A stretch of DNA of 64,000 nucleotides from Tetragenococcus halophilus subsp. halophilus DSM 20339 (lineage in GTDB: Bacteria; Bacillota; Bacilli; Lactobacillales; Enterococcaceae), in assembly GCF_003841405.1 (NCBI RefSeq), contig NZ_PXYA01000002.1:682001-746000 (forward strand). The letters run 5' to 3'. Under the pieces are notes generated by a model. That model saw only the letters and a list, made by a program, of their open reading frames with translations. It had not been told where the DNA came from and did not search any database. Shown here in pieces: positions 1 through 8,465 of the stretch. The number at the start of each line of letters is the position of its first letter. Position 1 is the first letter of the stretch. The translations under genes were made by a program, and so were the position numbers.

Positions 1-76
1 TTTCTTTTGCCCGTGTTATATCATCTGGCAAAGGGACAGAAAGATAGCTGATATCATTTAGTTCAAAGGATTTCAA
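1..76 (-). CDS. Partial gene of unknown function (N-terminus only)
   Basis: The minus strand is open from a TTG codon at 76-74 to the window edge and reads MKSFELNDISYLSVPLPDDI and on. An AGAGGA ribosome binding site lies seven bases upstream of the TTG. The ATG that overlaps this site (84-82) opens a frame that stops after six codons, so the TTG is the better start. Only 25 residues are visible and I do not recognise the family. It heads leftward, as does the prenyl synthase gene to its right, but a terminator lies between them, so it has its own transcript. Confidence 0.55.
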   Translation of the reverse strand, partial: MKSFELNDISYLSVPLPDDITRAKE

Positions 77-326
77 TTAACATTCCTCTTTTCTATTAGT
101 GTTATATTTTAGTATTATAGCAATCTTTGATTGTAAATGCCAGAAAATTCTATCAATTTTTTTAATTAATTTCTAATAATAATTTTGTTTAGAATAAGTA
201 CTTTAAAAAGTTCCTTAATAGAGTATTTTACTGGGATGAAAAATAGTATTTTGAGGTTTTTTTAAGGTATAATGATAATAAATTAAAATTTGGTAAGTTA
301 TTCTTGTTTGGAAAAAAGAAGTTATA
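77..326. other. Intergenic, AT-rich, promoter for the edge gene only
   Basis: This stretch is very AT-rich and has no open frame with a ribosome binding site. It must hold the promoter of the leftward gene at the edge. I see no repeat or RNA structure in it. Confidence 0.5.
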
Positions 327-372
327 GAAAAACTCTTACAAAAATGTGGTAGAAATTTGTCAGAGTTTTTCC
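327..372 (-). terminator. Terminator of the polyprenyl synthase gene
   Basis: GAAAAACTCT at the left and AGAGTTTTTC at the right form a ten-base stem, extended by ACA/TGT with one mismatch. It lies directly after the stop codon of the leftward prenyl synthase gene, and a U-rich run follows on the minus strand. Confidence 0.75.
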
Positions 373-1353
373 TTAGAATGTACGTTGTAATAATTGTTTT
401 GTTAGCTGAGTAATTTGCTTTTTAGCTGGGCCTGCTGCTAATTTTTCAATGTCTTCTAGTGCTTTTTTGGTATAATCTTGCGCAAACTCTTTAGCTTTTT
501 GTACGCCACCATAAGTAACGACTAGCTCTGCTACTTTCTGTGCTTCTTCTAAAGAAAGTTCGTTTTCTTTGCTTAAGTATTTCATGAATGCTTCTGGATG
601 TTCTTTTTTAGCAAATATCAGTGGTAAGGTATAGACTCCTTGGGCCAGGTCTTCTAAAATGGGCTTTTGTAATTCATATTGGTCAGCGGTATAATCTAAA
701 ATATCATCATAGACTTGAAAAGCAATGCCGATGTTGCGACCGATTTGTCCCGCTAAAGCTTCGGTTTTTTCGTCGGCCTTGCCAAAGTGAGCGCCTTGCA
801 CACAAGCCAGCCAAAATAATTCTGCTGTTTTTCCATTGATACTACGTAAATAATCATCAACGGTTTCTTGCTTATTAAAACGCGCATGCATTTGATCTAA
901 TTCACCGAGTAATAAACGTTTCATAGAAGCTGCATTAATAGCTAAATACTGCGAGCCATTCATCGTTTTTGTGAGCAGGTCAAAAAATTGCGTAAATAAC
1001 AAATCGCCAGCGTAAACGGCAATATCTTTGCCATATCTTGATTGAACCGTAATGTTTCCTCGCCGCAAAGGAGAATCATCGATAATATCATCATGGATCA
1101 ATGTTGCCATATGCAAAATTTCAATTGAGGCAGCGATCTGTAGCAATTGCTCTTGATCTTGTTTAGATGTATCACCTAAATCTGCAAATAAAAGAAAATA
1201 GGCTGGACGTAAGTATTTACCTCCTGATTTTGCAAAGTCGGTTAGTGTTTCTTGCATCTCCTTATTTCGTACTTGCAGTTGTTCTTCAATTAGTGAGCAA
1301 ACGATTTGGAGTTTATTTTGAATCGTGGGATAATCGTTCCAGTAAGATAGCAT
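373..1353 (-). CDS. hepT: Polyprenyl diphosphate synthase, menaquinone side chain
   Basis: This trans-isoprenyl diphosphate synthase builds the polyprenyl tail for demethylmenaquinone by condensing isopentenyl diphosphate onto an allylic starter. Both aspartate-rich motifs are present: DDIID near residues 88-92 and DDILD near 216-220, with GGKYLRP near 44-50. I place the start at ATG 1353, which has AAAGGA nine bases upstream; a longer TTG frame begins at 1371 but overlaps that site. The product is 326 residues, normal for the family. It is divergent from menA, whose product attaches the tail to the naphthoate ring. The exact chain length (heptaprenyl to nonaprenyl) cannot be read from the sequence, and no small HepS-like subunit is seen nearby. 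Confidence 0.88.
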   Translation of the reverse strand: MLSYWNDYPTIQNKLQIVCSLIEEQLQVRNKEMQETLTDFAKSGGKYLRPAYFLLFADLGDTSKQDQEQLLQIAASIEILHMATLIHDDIIDDSPLRRGNITVQSRYGKDIAVYAGDLLFTQFFDLLTKTMNGSQYLAINAASMKRLLLGELDQMHARFNKQETVDDYLRSINGKTAELFWLACVQGAHFGKADEKTEALAGQIGRNIGIAFQVYDDILDYTADQYELQKPILEDLAQGVYTLPLIFAKKEHPEAFMKYLSKENELSLEEAQKVAELVVTYGGVQKAKEFAQDYTKKALEDIEKLAAGPAKKQITQLTKQLLQRTF

Positions 1354-1455
1354 TTGTACGTTTCCTTTCAACGTTTGATAATAACAGAACTATTTTAACT
1401 TATTATTGAACAAAAAGGCTACTTTTATGCTGAAAAAAATAAGAAAGGATAAAAA

Positions 1456-2361
1456 ATGTCAATTCCTATATTTTTAGAGCTGGTGGAAATGAAGGCTAAA
1501 ACAGCAAGTGTGCTTCCTTTTTTGATCGGGCTTTGTTATAGTTATTATCATTACGGCATAATCCATCTAGGGTATGTGGTTATTTATTTTGTGGCCATGT
1601 TTATTTTTAATATGGCTGTGGATATCTTAGATAACTATAATGATTACCGTCATGCCAAAGAAGGTCATGATTACAGAGAAAAAACCAACATTATCGGCCG
1701 GGAAAATCTGTCTTTACGATTTGTCTTTTGTTTGATGGTTACGATGATTGTTATATCTGCACTTATCGGCATTGCCTTAGCTTATATTGTTGGATGGCCA
1801 CTTTTGTGGATGGGCTTATTTTGTTATTTAGTCGGGATTTTCTATTCATCTGGACCTCGACCGATATCAAGTTTACCGCTAGGCGAAATTTTCTCCGGCG
1901 TTACTATGGGCTTTATGATTTCATTAATTTGTGTGTATATCAATACGTTTGAAGCATTTCAGTGGAATTTTTCGGAAGTTTTAGGTATCGTAGTTATTGC
2001 ATTGCCCAATACAATGTGGATCGCCAACTTAATGTTAGCCAATAATACTTGTGATAAAGAAGAAGATGAAAAAAATGAGCGCTATACATTAGTTCATTAC
2101 ATAGGAAAAATCAATGCATTACGCTTATTTGCTGGAATGAATGTCGTTGCTTTTGTGGCAATTTTAATTTCATTTCTTTTGGGCTTGGCTCCTTGGACTG
2201 TGCTGCTATCATTTTTAGTGGTGCCTTTTGTTTATGGCCAGGTCAAACTTTTTTTGCAAAAGCAAGTTAAAAGCCAAACATTTCCTTGCGCGGTCAAGAT
2301 TCTTGCTGTAGGATCAATTGTACAAGTAATCACCTATTTATTAGGGATAATTATAGCATAA
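1456..2361 (+). CDS. menA: 1,4-dihydroxy-2-naphthoate polyprenyltransferase
   Basis: This integral membrane UbiA-family prenyltransferase joins the polyprenyl chain to 1,4-dihydroxy-2-naphthoate to give demethylmenaquinone. The first catalytic motif is visible as NMAVDILDNYND from residue 52, and the second Mg-binding stretch as NNTCDKEED near 196-204. The rest is a series of hydrophobic segments, and 301 residues is the usual length. AAAGGA precedes the ATG. ndh follows after 25 bases, so the two are probably one transcript. The remaining men genes are not in this window, so whether the host makes or scavenges the naphthoate precursor cannot be told here. Confidence 0.9.
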   Translation: MSIPIFLELVEMKAKTASVLPFLIGLCYSYYHYGIIHLGYVVIYFVAMFIFNMAVDILDNYNDYRHAKEGHDYREKTNIIGRENLSLRFVFCLMVTMIVISALIGIALAYIVGWPLLWMGLFCYLVGIFYSSGPRPISSLPLGEIFSGVTMGFMISLICVYINTFEAFQWNFSEVLGIVVIALPNTMWIANLMLANNTCDKEEDEKNERYTLVHYIGKINALRLFAGMNVVAFVAILISFLLGLAPWTVLLSFLVVPFVYGQVKLFLQKQVKSQTFPCAVKILAVGSIVQVITYLLGIIIA

Positions 2362-2386
2362 AAAAAGAGAAAGAAGAGGAGATATC

Positions 2387-3583
2387 ATGAAGGAAGTTGC
2401 GATTTTAGGAGCAGGTTATGCAGGCCTAAGAGCTCTACGTGAATTGCAAAAACAAAGTGAACTGCACGTTACTTTAGTTGATCATAATGATTACCATTAC
2501 GAGGCAACAGATTTACACGAGGTTGCCTCAGGGAATCAACCTAAAGAAAAAATTATCTATCCTATCAAGGATGTTGTGGATCCAAAAGTTACGACATTTA
2601 TTCAAGATGAGGTTGAAAAAGTGGATCCAGACCAACAAGTGATTGAGTTAAAGAACAATCAGCCACTACATTATGATTATCTAGTCGTTGCATTAGGCTT
2701 TGAATCAGAAACATTTGGTATTTCTGGTGCGAAAGAAAATGCTTTAGAAATGGTCGATGTGGAAACTGCGGAAAAAGTTTATGATCACATTCAAGCGATG
2801 ATGAAAAAATATAAAGAAACAAAAGATAAAAAATATCTGCGCCTTGTCGTTTGTGGTGCTGGTTTTACTGGAATTGAATTGGTAGGTGCTTTGCATGATG
2901 GTAAAAAACGTTATGCTCAAATAGCTGATGTTGATCCTTCAGAAATCGAAATTTACTGTATTGAAGCCGTGGCCAACATCCTTCCGCAGTTTGACGATCA
3001 ACTGACGCAATACTGCTTAGATTATTTAGATAAATGGGATGTTCACCTATTAACTTCTAGTCCGATTAAGGCGATAAAACCAGAACGAGTTGTTTATAGT
3101 AATAATGATACAAATAAAGAGTTAGAAGCTGGAACAATCATCTGGACGACCGGCGTAAGCGGAAGCCATGTAATAGGCGAGTCTGGTTTTAGCGAAAAAC
3201 GGGGTCGCGTGATGGTAAATGATGATTTGACAGATCCTGATCACAATAATATTTATATTATAGGTGATGTTGCAGCTGTTATGGATAAAGAAAGTGAACG
3301 TCCTTACCCTACAACAGGACAAATTTCTTTACAAATGGGTGAACAGGCCGCTAAAAATATTATGCAACAAGCTAAAGGAGAAGCGACTAAAAACTTTACT
3401 TACAAAAATCTTGGATCCGTCGCTTCTATCGGCAATACACATGCCTTTGGTTACGTTGGAAGCACAGATGTTAAAGGTTACCCAGCTTCATTTATGAAGA
3501 AAATGATTATGAATCGTTCTCTGTTGAAAACAGGCGGTTTGAAAGAAGTTATGGCAAAAGGGCGTTTTGATTTATATCATTAA
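2387..3583 (+). CDS. ndh: Type II NADH dehydrogenase (NADH:quinone oxidoreductase)
   Basis: This flavoprotein moves electrons from NADH to the membrane quinone without pumping protons. The N-terminal FAD Rossmann motif reads ILGAGYAGL from residue 6, and a second NAD-binding motif, VVCGAGFTGIELVG, lies near residue 155. The C-terminal FAD motif IYIIGDVAA is also present. At 398 residues it is the short, classical NDH-2 form; it lacks the extra C-terminal membrane domain of the Ndh2 used in flavin-based extracellular electron transfer. A GAGGAG site precedes the ATG. Being cotranscribed with menA suggests that its acceptor is demethylmenaquinone. Confidence 0.92.
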   Translation: MKEVAILGAGYAGLRALRELQKQSELHVTLVDHNDYHYEATDLHEVASGNQPKEKIIYPIKDVVDPKVTTFIQDEVEKVDPDQQVIELKNNQPLHYDYLVVALGFESETFGISGAKENALEMVDVETAEKVYDHIQAMMKKYKETKDKKYLRLVVCGAGFTGIELVGALHDGKKRYAQIADVDPSEIEIYCIEAVANILPQFDDQLTQYCLDYLDKWDVHLLTSSPIKAIKPERVVYSNNDTNKELEAGTIIWTTGVSGSHVIGESGFSEKRGRVMVNDDLTDPDHNNIYIIGDVAAVMDKESERPYPTTGQISLQMGEQAAKNIMQQAKGEATKNFTYKNLGSVASIGNTHAFGYVGSTDVKGYPASFMKKMIMNRSLLKTGGLKEVMAKGRFDLYH

Positions 3584-3610
3584 AATGATGTTTAACTTAG
3601 AAATATTAAA

Positions 3611-3657
3611 AAATAAGCAAATCTGTCTATTTATAGACAAGTTTGCTTATTTTTTTA
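3611..3657. terminator. Bidirectional terminator between ndh and merR
   Basis: AAATAAGCAAA and TTTGCTTATTT flank an inner TGTCTA/TAGACA stem, giving a long interrupted hairpin with a T run to the right and an A run to the left. It can end both ndh and the converging MerR-family gene. Confidence 0.85.
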
Positions 3658-3670
3658 TGGTTGTTTTTAT

Positions 3671-4135
3671 TTAAACCAATTGTTGGTAATCAACCGAAGA
3701 TTGACTATCAAAAAGATGGTAAGTAAGCTTTTCTTCAATGTCATCGTAGATAATAACCATGCATTCATTATTTGGTTCAAAATCACCAATAGTAAAAATA
3801 GTGTAACGATCTTTGATTACTTCTACATCTCGAATCGTTTGAGAAAAAACTTTACGAATGTGGGATACTTTTTTAAGATAGGTTGTTGCTTTTTCGTTTG
3901 CTGTTTTCAAGGTGAAACCTTCGTTTAAAAAATCTTGTATTAATTCAACTTTGATCACTGTTAGTAAACGATAATTGCGAGGAGAAGATTGATCCTCTTT
4001 TACAATGGAGGTGATCAAGCCCTTTTCTTCCCAATAACGTAATTGTCTAGGAGAAGTGCCACTCATTTTGCTTAATTCACTAATGCCGATTAATAAATCG
4101 TCGCTGATTAATAGGTCTTTCAAGGAATTTGCCAT
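3671..4135 (-). CDS. MerR-family transcriptional regulator
   Basis: The first 70 residues form a MerR winged helix-turn-helix with the typical ISELSKMSGTSPRQLRYWEEKGL recognition region. The remaining 85 residues are a short, charged effector or dimerisation region without the metal-binding cysteines of metal sensors. It is divergent from an MFS exporter and a DUF4811 gene, and the 128-base gap contains two dyads, so it most likely controls that pair and itself. The ligand is unknown. MerR proteins usually act by untwisting an overlong promoter spacer, but the visible exporter promoter has a normal 17-base spacer, so simple repression is also possible. Confidence 0.85.
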   Translation of the reverse strand: MANSLKDLLISDDLLIGISELSKMSGTSPRQLRYWEEKGLITSIVKEDQSSPRNYRLLTVIKVELIQDFLNEGFTLKTANEKATTYLKKVSHIRKVFSQTIRDVEVIKDRYTIFTIGDFEPNNECMVIIYDDIEEKLTYHLFDSQSSVDYQQLV

Positions 4136-4170
4136 AAGATACCTTCTTTTTTTCGTATGATTATCTGTAT

Positions 4171-4230
4171 TGTAACTTAGATTACATAATTGTCAAACTA
4201 GTTGACAAAGTTCGAGAAAAAGAATAAAGT
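4171..4230 (+). promoter_or_regulatory. Exporter promoter with two operator dyads
   Basis: TTGACA at 4202-4207 and TAAAGT at 4225-4230 are separated by 17 bases. The dyad TTGTCAA-ACTAG-TTGACAA (4190-4208) covers the -35 box. A second dyad, TGTAACTTAGATTACA (4171-4186), lies on the side of the MerR gene. Both are good candidate sites for the divergent MerR protein. Confidence 0.6.
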
Positions 4231-4263
4231 AGTTAAGTTGAAAAAATAGAGAGGAAGAGAACT

Positions 4264-5727
4264 ATGGGAAATGAACAACCAGTTGATATCCATGGAAAAC
4301 CTTATAATCGTTCAATCATTGTTGCGATTTTAATGGTGGGCAGTTTTTGTACAGTATTAAACCAAACATTACTAAATACTGCTTTTCCTACCTTGATGCG
4401 TGCCTTTGATATTACTGCTTCAGATGTACAATGGCTGACGACAGGTTTTTTATTAGTAAATGGGATTATGATCCCTATTACAGCTTGGATGATCAATAAA
4501 TTTAATTCGAAAAATTTATATTTATTTGCAATGCTTGTCTTTTTGATTGGAAGCATTATTTGCTTTACAGCACCTGTATTTTCAGTACTATTAATGGGCA
4601 GACTTATACAAGCTGCCGGTGTAGGTATTTCTATGCCATTATTACAAAATATTATGTATACTATTTTTCCGCCTGAACGGCGCGGTGCTGCCATGGGGAT
4701 GGTAGGAATTGTTATCGCGTTGGCACCAGCTTTAGGTCCAACGCTTTCTGGTTGGATCATCGATCATTATTCTTGGCGTCAATTATTTGGTATTGTAATT
4801 CCTATTGTGATTTTAGTATTGATTTTAGCTTTTTTCTTAATGCGCAGTGTGATCCCGCTTTCCAATCCTAAAATCGACTTTCTATCAGTAGTATTATCTA
4901 CTATAGGATTTGGCTCATTACTTTATGGCTTTTCTAGCGTTGGAAATAACGGTTGGGGAAGTTTTGAAGTGATTGGTTTTATTGGACTTGGTGCTATTGT
5001 TTTAATCTTTTTTGCTTGGCGTCAATTGCATATTGAAAATCCATTATTGGAATTACGTGTGTTTAAATCATCAACTTTTACCTTAGCTGCTATTCTTGCT
5101 GGTGTAACCAATATGGCAATGATCGGTGTTTCAATGGTTGTGCCCATGTATATCCAAAATATTCGCGGAGAATCAGCACTGACGTCGGGTTTAATATTAC
5201 TTCCTGGCGCACTTGTTATTGGTGTGATGAACCCAATTACTGGTTCAATTTTTGATAAATATGGCTCTAAACGTTTAGCAACTATCGGTATGTTTCTTTT
5301 AACTTGTGCAACTGCACCATTTGCGTTTTTAACCCAGACGACGCCTGCTGCTTACATTATTGTTTTATATATCGTACGGATGTTTGGTATTTCCATGGTA
5401 ATGATGCCTGTAACAACTTCTGGGATGAACTCCTTACCAGCCAAATTAATTAGTCATGGAACTGCCGTCAATAATACCTTTCGTCAAGTAGCTAGTTCTA
5501 TCGGAACAGCTATTTTAATTAGTGTATTAACCAATGTAACAAATAACAATTTGCCTAAAGAAAGTGTGGCAGAAAAAACACCACTAGCTTACGGACAGCA
5601 AGCTTTGGATGCTACTTTATCAGGGTATCAAGCTGCCTTTGCAGTAGCTATTTTGTTTTGCGTTGTTGGTTTTGGATTAACTTTCTTTATTAAGAAAACG
5701 CCAAAAAGTAAGGAGGCCCACCTATGA
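4264..5727 (+). CDS. MFS drug exporter, DHA2 (EmrB/QacA) family
   Basis: This is a major facilitator of the drug:H+ antiporter-2 family, predicted to have 14 membrane segments and to expel toxic compounds or lipids from the membrane. The sequence shows the family's opening (VLNQTLLNTAFPTLMRAFD), a motif A-like loop near FDKYGSKRL, and motif C in the GIVIALAPALGPTLSGWI stretch. The length of 487 residues fits. GAGGAAGAG precedes the ATG. The stop overlaps the start of the DUF4811 gene by four bases (ATGA), so they are translationally coupled. The substrate is unknown; LmrB- or Lde-like roles are possible. Confidence 0.88.
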   Translation: MGNEQPVDIHGKPYNRSIIVAILMVGSFCTVLNQTLLNTAFPTLMRAFDITASDVQWLTTGFLLVNGIMIPITAWMINKFNSKNLYLFAMLVFLIGSIICFTAPVFSVLLMGRLIQAAGVGISMPLLQNIMYTIFPPERRGAAMGMVGIVIALAPALGPTLSGWIIDHYSWRQLFGIVIPIVILVLILAFFLMRSVIPLSNPKIDFLSVVLSTIGFGSLLYGFSSVGNNGWGSFEVIGFIGLGAIVLIFFAWRQLHIENPLLELRVFKSSTFTLAAILAGVTNMAMIGVSMVVPMYIQNIRGESALTSGLILLPGALVIGVMNPITGSIFDKYGSKRLATIGMFLLTCATAPFAFLTQTTPAAYIIVLYIVRMFGISMVMMPVTTSGMNSLPAKLISHGTAVNNTFRQVASSIGTAILISVLTNVTNNNLPKESVAEKTPLAYGQQALDATLSGYQAAFAVAILFCVVGFGLTFFIKKTPKSKEAHL

Positions 5728-6224
5728 TTTTTATCATTCTTATCTTAAGTGCAGCAGCAACAGCCTTTTTCTTTATTTTAGCGCAAAAAAAGTGGCAACA
5801 GAGCCTTTCTTTTGTATTTGCTTTTCTTTTTATTCTAAGTATTGGTTTGATCGTAGCTAATTTCAATCAACATTTTGGTATGGCCCAAGAAACTAGCACC
5901 CAAACGCTTAATTTAGTATCTTCTGTCAAAGGACAAGATACAGATGCTTTATTATATAAGCCTTTAGGGGATGGAACAGAAAAAGTTTATTTATATCAAA
6001 CGGAAGAGATGGATGAACCAAAGTCCACAGCTAGTCAAGATGTAAAAAATCATATCAATCAAGATGCGGACCAAGCGCAACTTACCATAAAAACAACAGA
6101 ATGGGTTTATAAGAATGACTTTTATCAAACCTTGTTTGCTATGGCCGGAAATAATCATGAGTTTATTCGACAAGATAACCAGTTTGATTTACCTTCTGAT
6201 TGGCAAGTGATAAGCGCAGAATGA
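5724..6224 (+). CDS. DUF4811-type membrane protein, exporter partner
   Basis: The 166-residue product starts with two closely spaced membrane segments (about 1-18 and 25-45) followed by an extracellular domain of about 115 residues rich in T, Q and D. I recognise it as the DUF4811 type that follows DHA2 exporters in Lactobacillales. Its role is not known. The four-base overlap with the exporter gene and the external domain suggest an accessory subunit for the exporter. No lipobox or sortase motif is present. Confidence 0.7.
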   Translation: MIFIILILSAAATAFFFILAQKKWQQSLSFVFAFLFILSIGLIVANFNQHFGMAQETSTQTLNLVSSVKGQDTDALLYKPLGDGTEKVYLYQTEEMDEPKSTASQDVKNHINQDADQAQLTIKTTEWVYKNDFYQTLFAMAGNNHEFIRQDNQFDLPSDWQVISAE

Positions 6225-6285
6225 TCTATGTATCTTAAAAAATAAAACTAAAAAGAAAAGATATTGATTTTAATATTTGTTTTTT

Positions 6286-6326
6286 AATCGGGGCTTAACT
6301 TTCAAGAGTTGAGCCCCGATTTATTA
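6286..6326 (+). terminator. Terminator after the exporter pair
   Basis: AATCGGGGCTTAAC and GTTGAGCCCCGATT form a strong stem with one G-T pair and a short loop, followed by TTATT. It ends the MFS-DUF4811 transcript. Confidence 0.8.
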
Positions 6327-6611
6327 AAAGTATAGATAAGAAATATATATTATTTAAAAGGTAATGTGTTATTTAACGGAAATTAATGAAGCTATTTTTT
6401 TCAAAATGGATGTATTTTATGTTATCTTTGTATTAGTGGAAATGACGGAAAGGTCTAGTTAAGATTCTTTTCGTATTTTGCTTGTTATAAGCTATGTAAT
6501 AATAGCCCTTTATTCAAATTGGTAAAATTTGAAAAATAGGTCTAATTATGATAGCGATTATGTTTTTTTGATTGGACTTGGTAAATGTAGGCTCTTAACA
6601 GCCAGTAAAAT
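6327..6611. other. Intergenic region ahead of the aldehyde dehydrogenase
   Basis: This AT-rich stretch has no credible open frame. It must contain the promoter for the aldehyde dehydrogenase gene, but I cannot choose one hexamer pair with confidence. A small leftward frame here lacks a ribosome binding site. Confidence 0.4.
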
Positions 6612-6625
6612 TGTAAGCGTTTGTT
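6612..6625 (+). promoter_or_regulatory. Catabolite response element (CcpA site)
   Basis: TGTAAGCGTTTGTT matches the cre consensus TGWAARCGYTWNCW at 13 of 14 positions. It lies about 95 bases ahead of the aldehyde dehydrogenase start and predicts control of that gene by CcpA and HPr-Ser-P. Confidence 0.65.
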
Positions 6626-6718
6626 CTTGCTGGGAGTATTCGGTAAGTTGTTTTAGTTGTCGCAAGGAAATGAGTTTGTTGTAGAAACGGTTTGTAAAAA
6701 TATCAAGGAGGTATTGGA

Positions 6719-8143
6719 TTGGCATACCAAACAGTAAATCCATATACAAATGAATTAGTAAAAGAATACCCTAATGCTACAGATCAACAGTTAGAAGAAG
6801 CTTTAAAAACAGGACAAAATTTATATGAAGAATTTAAAAAACAACCGGTAAAAGAACGTGGAGAAATTTTACACAATATTGCATCTAAGATAAGAGAAAA
6901 AGCAGATGAATTAGCGCGAGCTTGTACCATCGATATGGGAAAATTACTGACTGAATCACAAGGTGAAGTAGAGTTGTGCGCAGTTATTGCCGACTGGTTT
7001 GCAGACCACGGAGAAGAAATGTTAAAACCTGAAGAAATCGAAACCACTGCCACAGGAACAGCTGAAATCCAGCACCATGCTACAGGTGTTTTGATGATGG
7101 TGGAACCATGGAACTTCCCTTATTATCAAATTATGCGGGTATTTGCGCCTAATTTTATGGTAGGAAATCCTATGATTTTAAAACATGCTTCTAATACACC
7201 GACTTCTGCCCAAATGATGGCAGATATTATTCTTGAAGCAGGCGCTCCTAAGGGTTCTCTTACTAACATGTTTTTGACTTATGATCAAGTAACTGCAGCT
7301 ATTGAAGATCCACGCGTACAAGGTGCTGCTTTGACAGGTTCAGAACGTGGTGGCGAAGCTGTAGCTAGTGCAGCAGGTAAAAACTTGAAAAAAACGACGA
7401 TGGAACTTGGAGGTATGGATCCATTTGTTGTGTTAGATGACGCTGATATGGATGATGTTGCAGATATTGCTTGGCGTTCACGTTTATACAATACTGGACA
7501 AGAATGTACATCCTCAAAACGTTTTATTGTAATGGAAAATGTGTACGATGAATTTGTTGAACGCTTAAAAGAAAACTTTAGTAAAGTAAAAGCAGGAGAT
7601 CCATTAGATCCAAATACTACACTTGCACCAATGAATACAAAAAAAGCAAAAGAAGACCTACAAAAACAAGTCGATGAAGCTGTAAAAGCAGGTGCTGAGG
7701 TTGTTTATGGTAATGAACCGATCGATTTGCCTGGACAATTCTTTATGCCAACGATTTTAACCAATGTTGATCGAGACAACCCTGCTTATACAACGGAGAT
7801 GTTTGGTCCAATTGGGGTTGTTTATAAAGTCTCCACTGAACAAGAAGCTATTGAATTGGCAAATGATTCCTCCTATGGTTTGGGAGGCGTTGTGTTTGCT
7901 GGCGATAGTGAGCATGGTGCCGAAGTTGCCTCACAAATTGAAACAGGCATGGTTTTTGTTAACAATTTCAGATATTCTTTACCTGAGTTACCATTTGGTG
8001 GTGTGAAACGTTCTGGTTACGGCAGAGAGATGAGTCGTCTTGGACAAATGGCTTTTGTTAACGAAAAATTAATCGTAAAAGCGGATAAACCAGATATGAA
8101 CAACCTTGCTGGTGGGCTAGTTGCAAGCAGCAATCCTGAATAG
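6719..8143 (+). CDS. NAD(P)-dependent aldehyde dehydrogenase, succinate-semialdehyde type
   Basis: This aldehyde dehydrogenase oxidises an aldehyde to the acid with NAD(P). The catalytic pair is visible: the general base Glu229 in TMELGGMD and the nucleophile Cys263 in GQECTSSKR. The N-terminal fold matches the GabD/YneI subgroup, which shows short-chain semialdehyde activity, and 474 residues is the normal length. The start is TTG at 6719, with AAGGAGG eight bases upstream. It stands alone between two terminators and has a near-perfect cre site upstream, so glucose repression is likely. Succinate semialdehyde is the usual substrate assigned, but no GABA transaminase gene is nearby, so the true substrate is open. 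Confidence 0.88.
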   Translation: MAYQTVNPYTNELVKEYPNATDQQLEEALKTGQNLYEEFKKQPVKERGEILHNIASKIREKADELARACTIDMGKLLTESQGEVELCAVIADWFADHGEEMLKPEEIETTATGTAEIQHHATGVLMMVEPWNFPYYQIMRVFAPNFMVGNPMILKHASNTPTSAQMMADIILEAGAPKGSLTNMFLTYDQVTAAIEDPRVQGAALTGSERGGEAVASAAGKNLKKTTMELGGMDPFVVLDDADMDDVADIAWRSRLYNTGQECTSSKRFIVMENVYDEFVERLKENFSKVKAGDPLDPNTTLAPMNTKKAKEDLQKQVDEAVKAGAEVVYGNEPIDLPGQFFMPTILTNVDRDNPAYTTEMFGPIGVVYKVSTEQEAIELANDSSYGLGGVVFAGDSEHGAEVASQIETGMVFVNNFRYSLPELPFGGVKRSGYGREMSRLGQMAFVNEKLIVKADKPDMNNLAGGLVASSNPE

Positions 8144-8155
8144 AATAATTAATAT

Positions 8156-8189
8156 GCGCTGTTATTTTTTCAATAGCAGCGCCTTTTTT
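8156..8189 (+). terminator. Terminator after the aldehyde dehydrogenase
   Basis: GCGCTGTTATT pairs with AATAGCAGCGC around a short T loop (one bulged base), followed by six T residues. Confidence 0.8.
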
Positions 8190-8465
8190 AACTGTTTGCC
8201 TAGTATGAAAGCATCTAAACAGCTAAGCAATGAAAGTTTTGAAAAAGCCATAGTATTTAACGTGAATATGATCTAAGTATAAAAACTAGTGTAATTTCTT
8301 TTAGCTTTAGAACTTTTAACGCTTAAGAGAAGTTGTACTGGTTTTTTATCTTATTGAAAGCAACAGCTAAATATTTTTTGCGAATTTTCCTAGATTAAAA
8401 AAATTTACAAAAAAAGTTTTTTAATTACCCATAAGGTGCTATGATAAGACATTGGGGGAAAGCAG
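8190..8465. other. Intergenic region before the VanZ-like gene
   Basis: No open frame, repeat or stable hairpin is evident. The last 60 bases are expected to hold the promoter of the next gene; TATGAT near 8444 is a possible -10 box. Confidence 0.4.

Noticed and set aside
6558-6749. Small leftward frame upstream of the aldehyde dehydrogenase
   Set aside because: It has no ribosome binding site, overlaps the cre site and the start of the next gene, and has no recognisable product.
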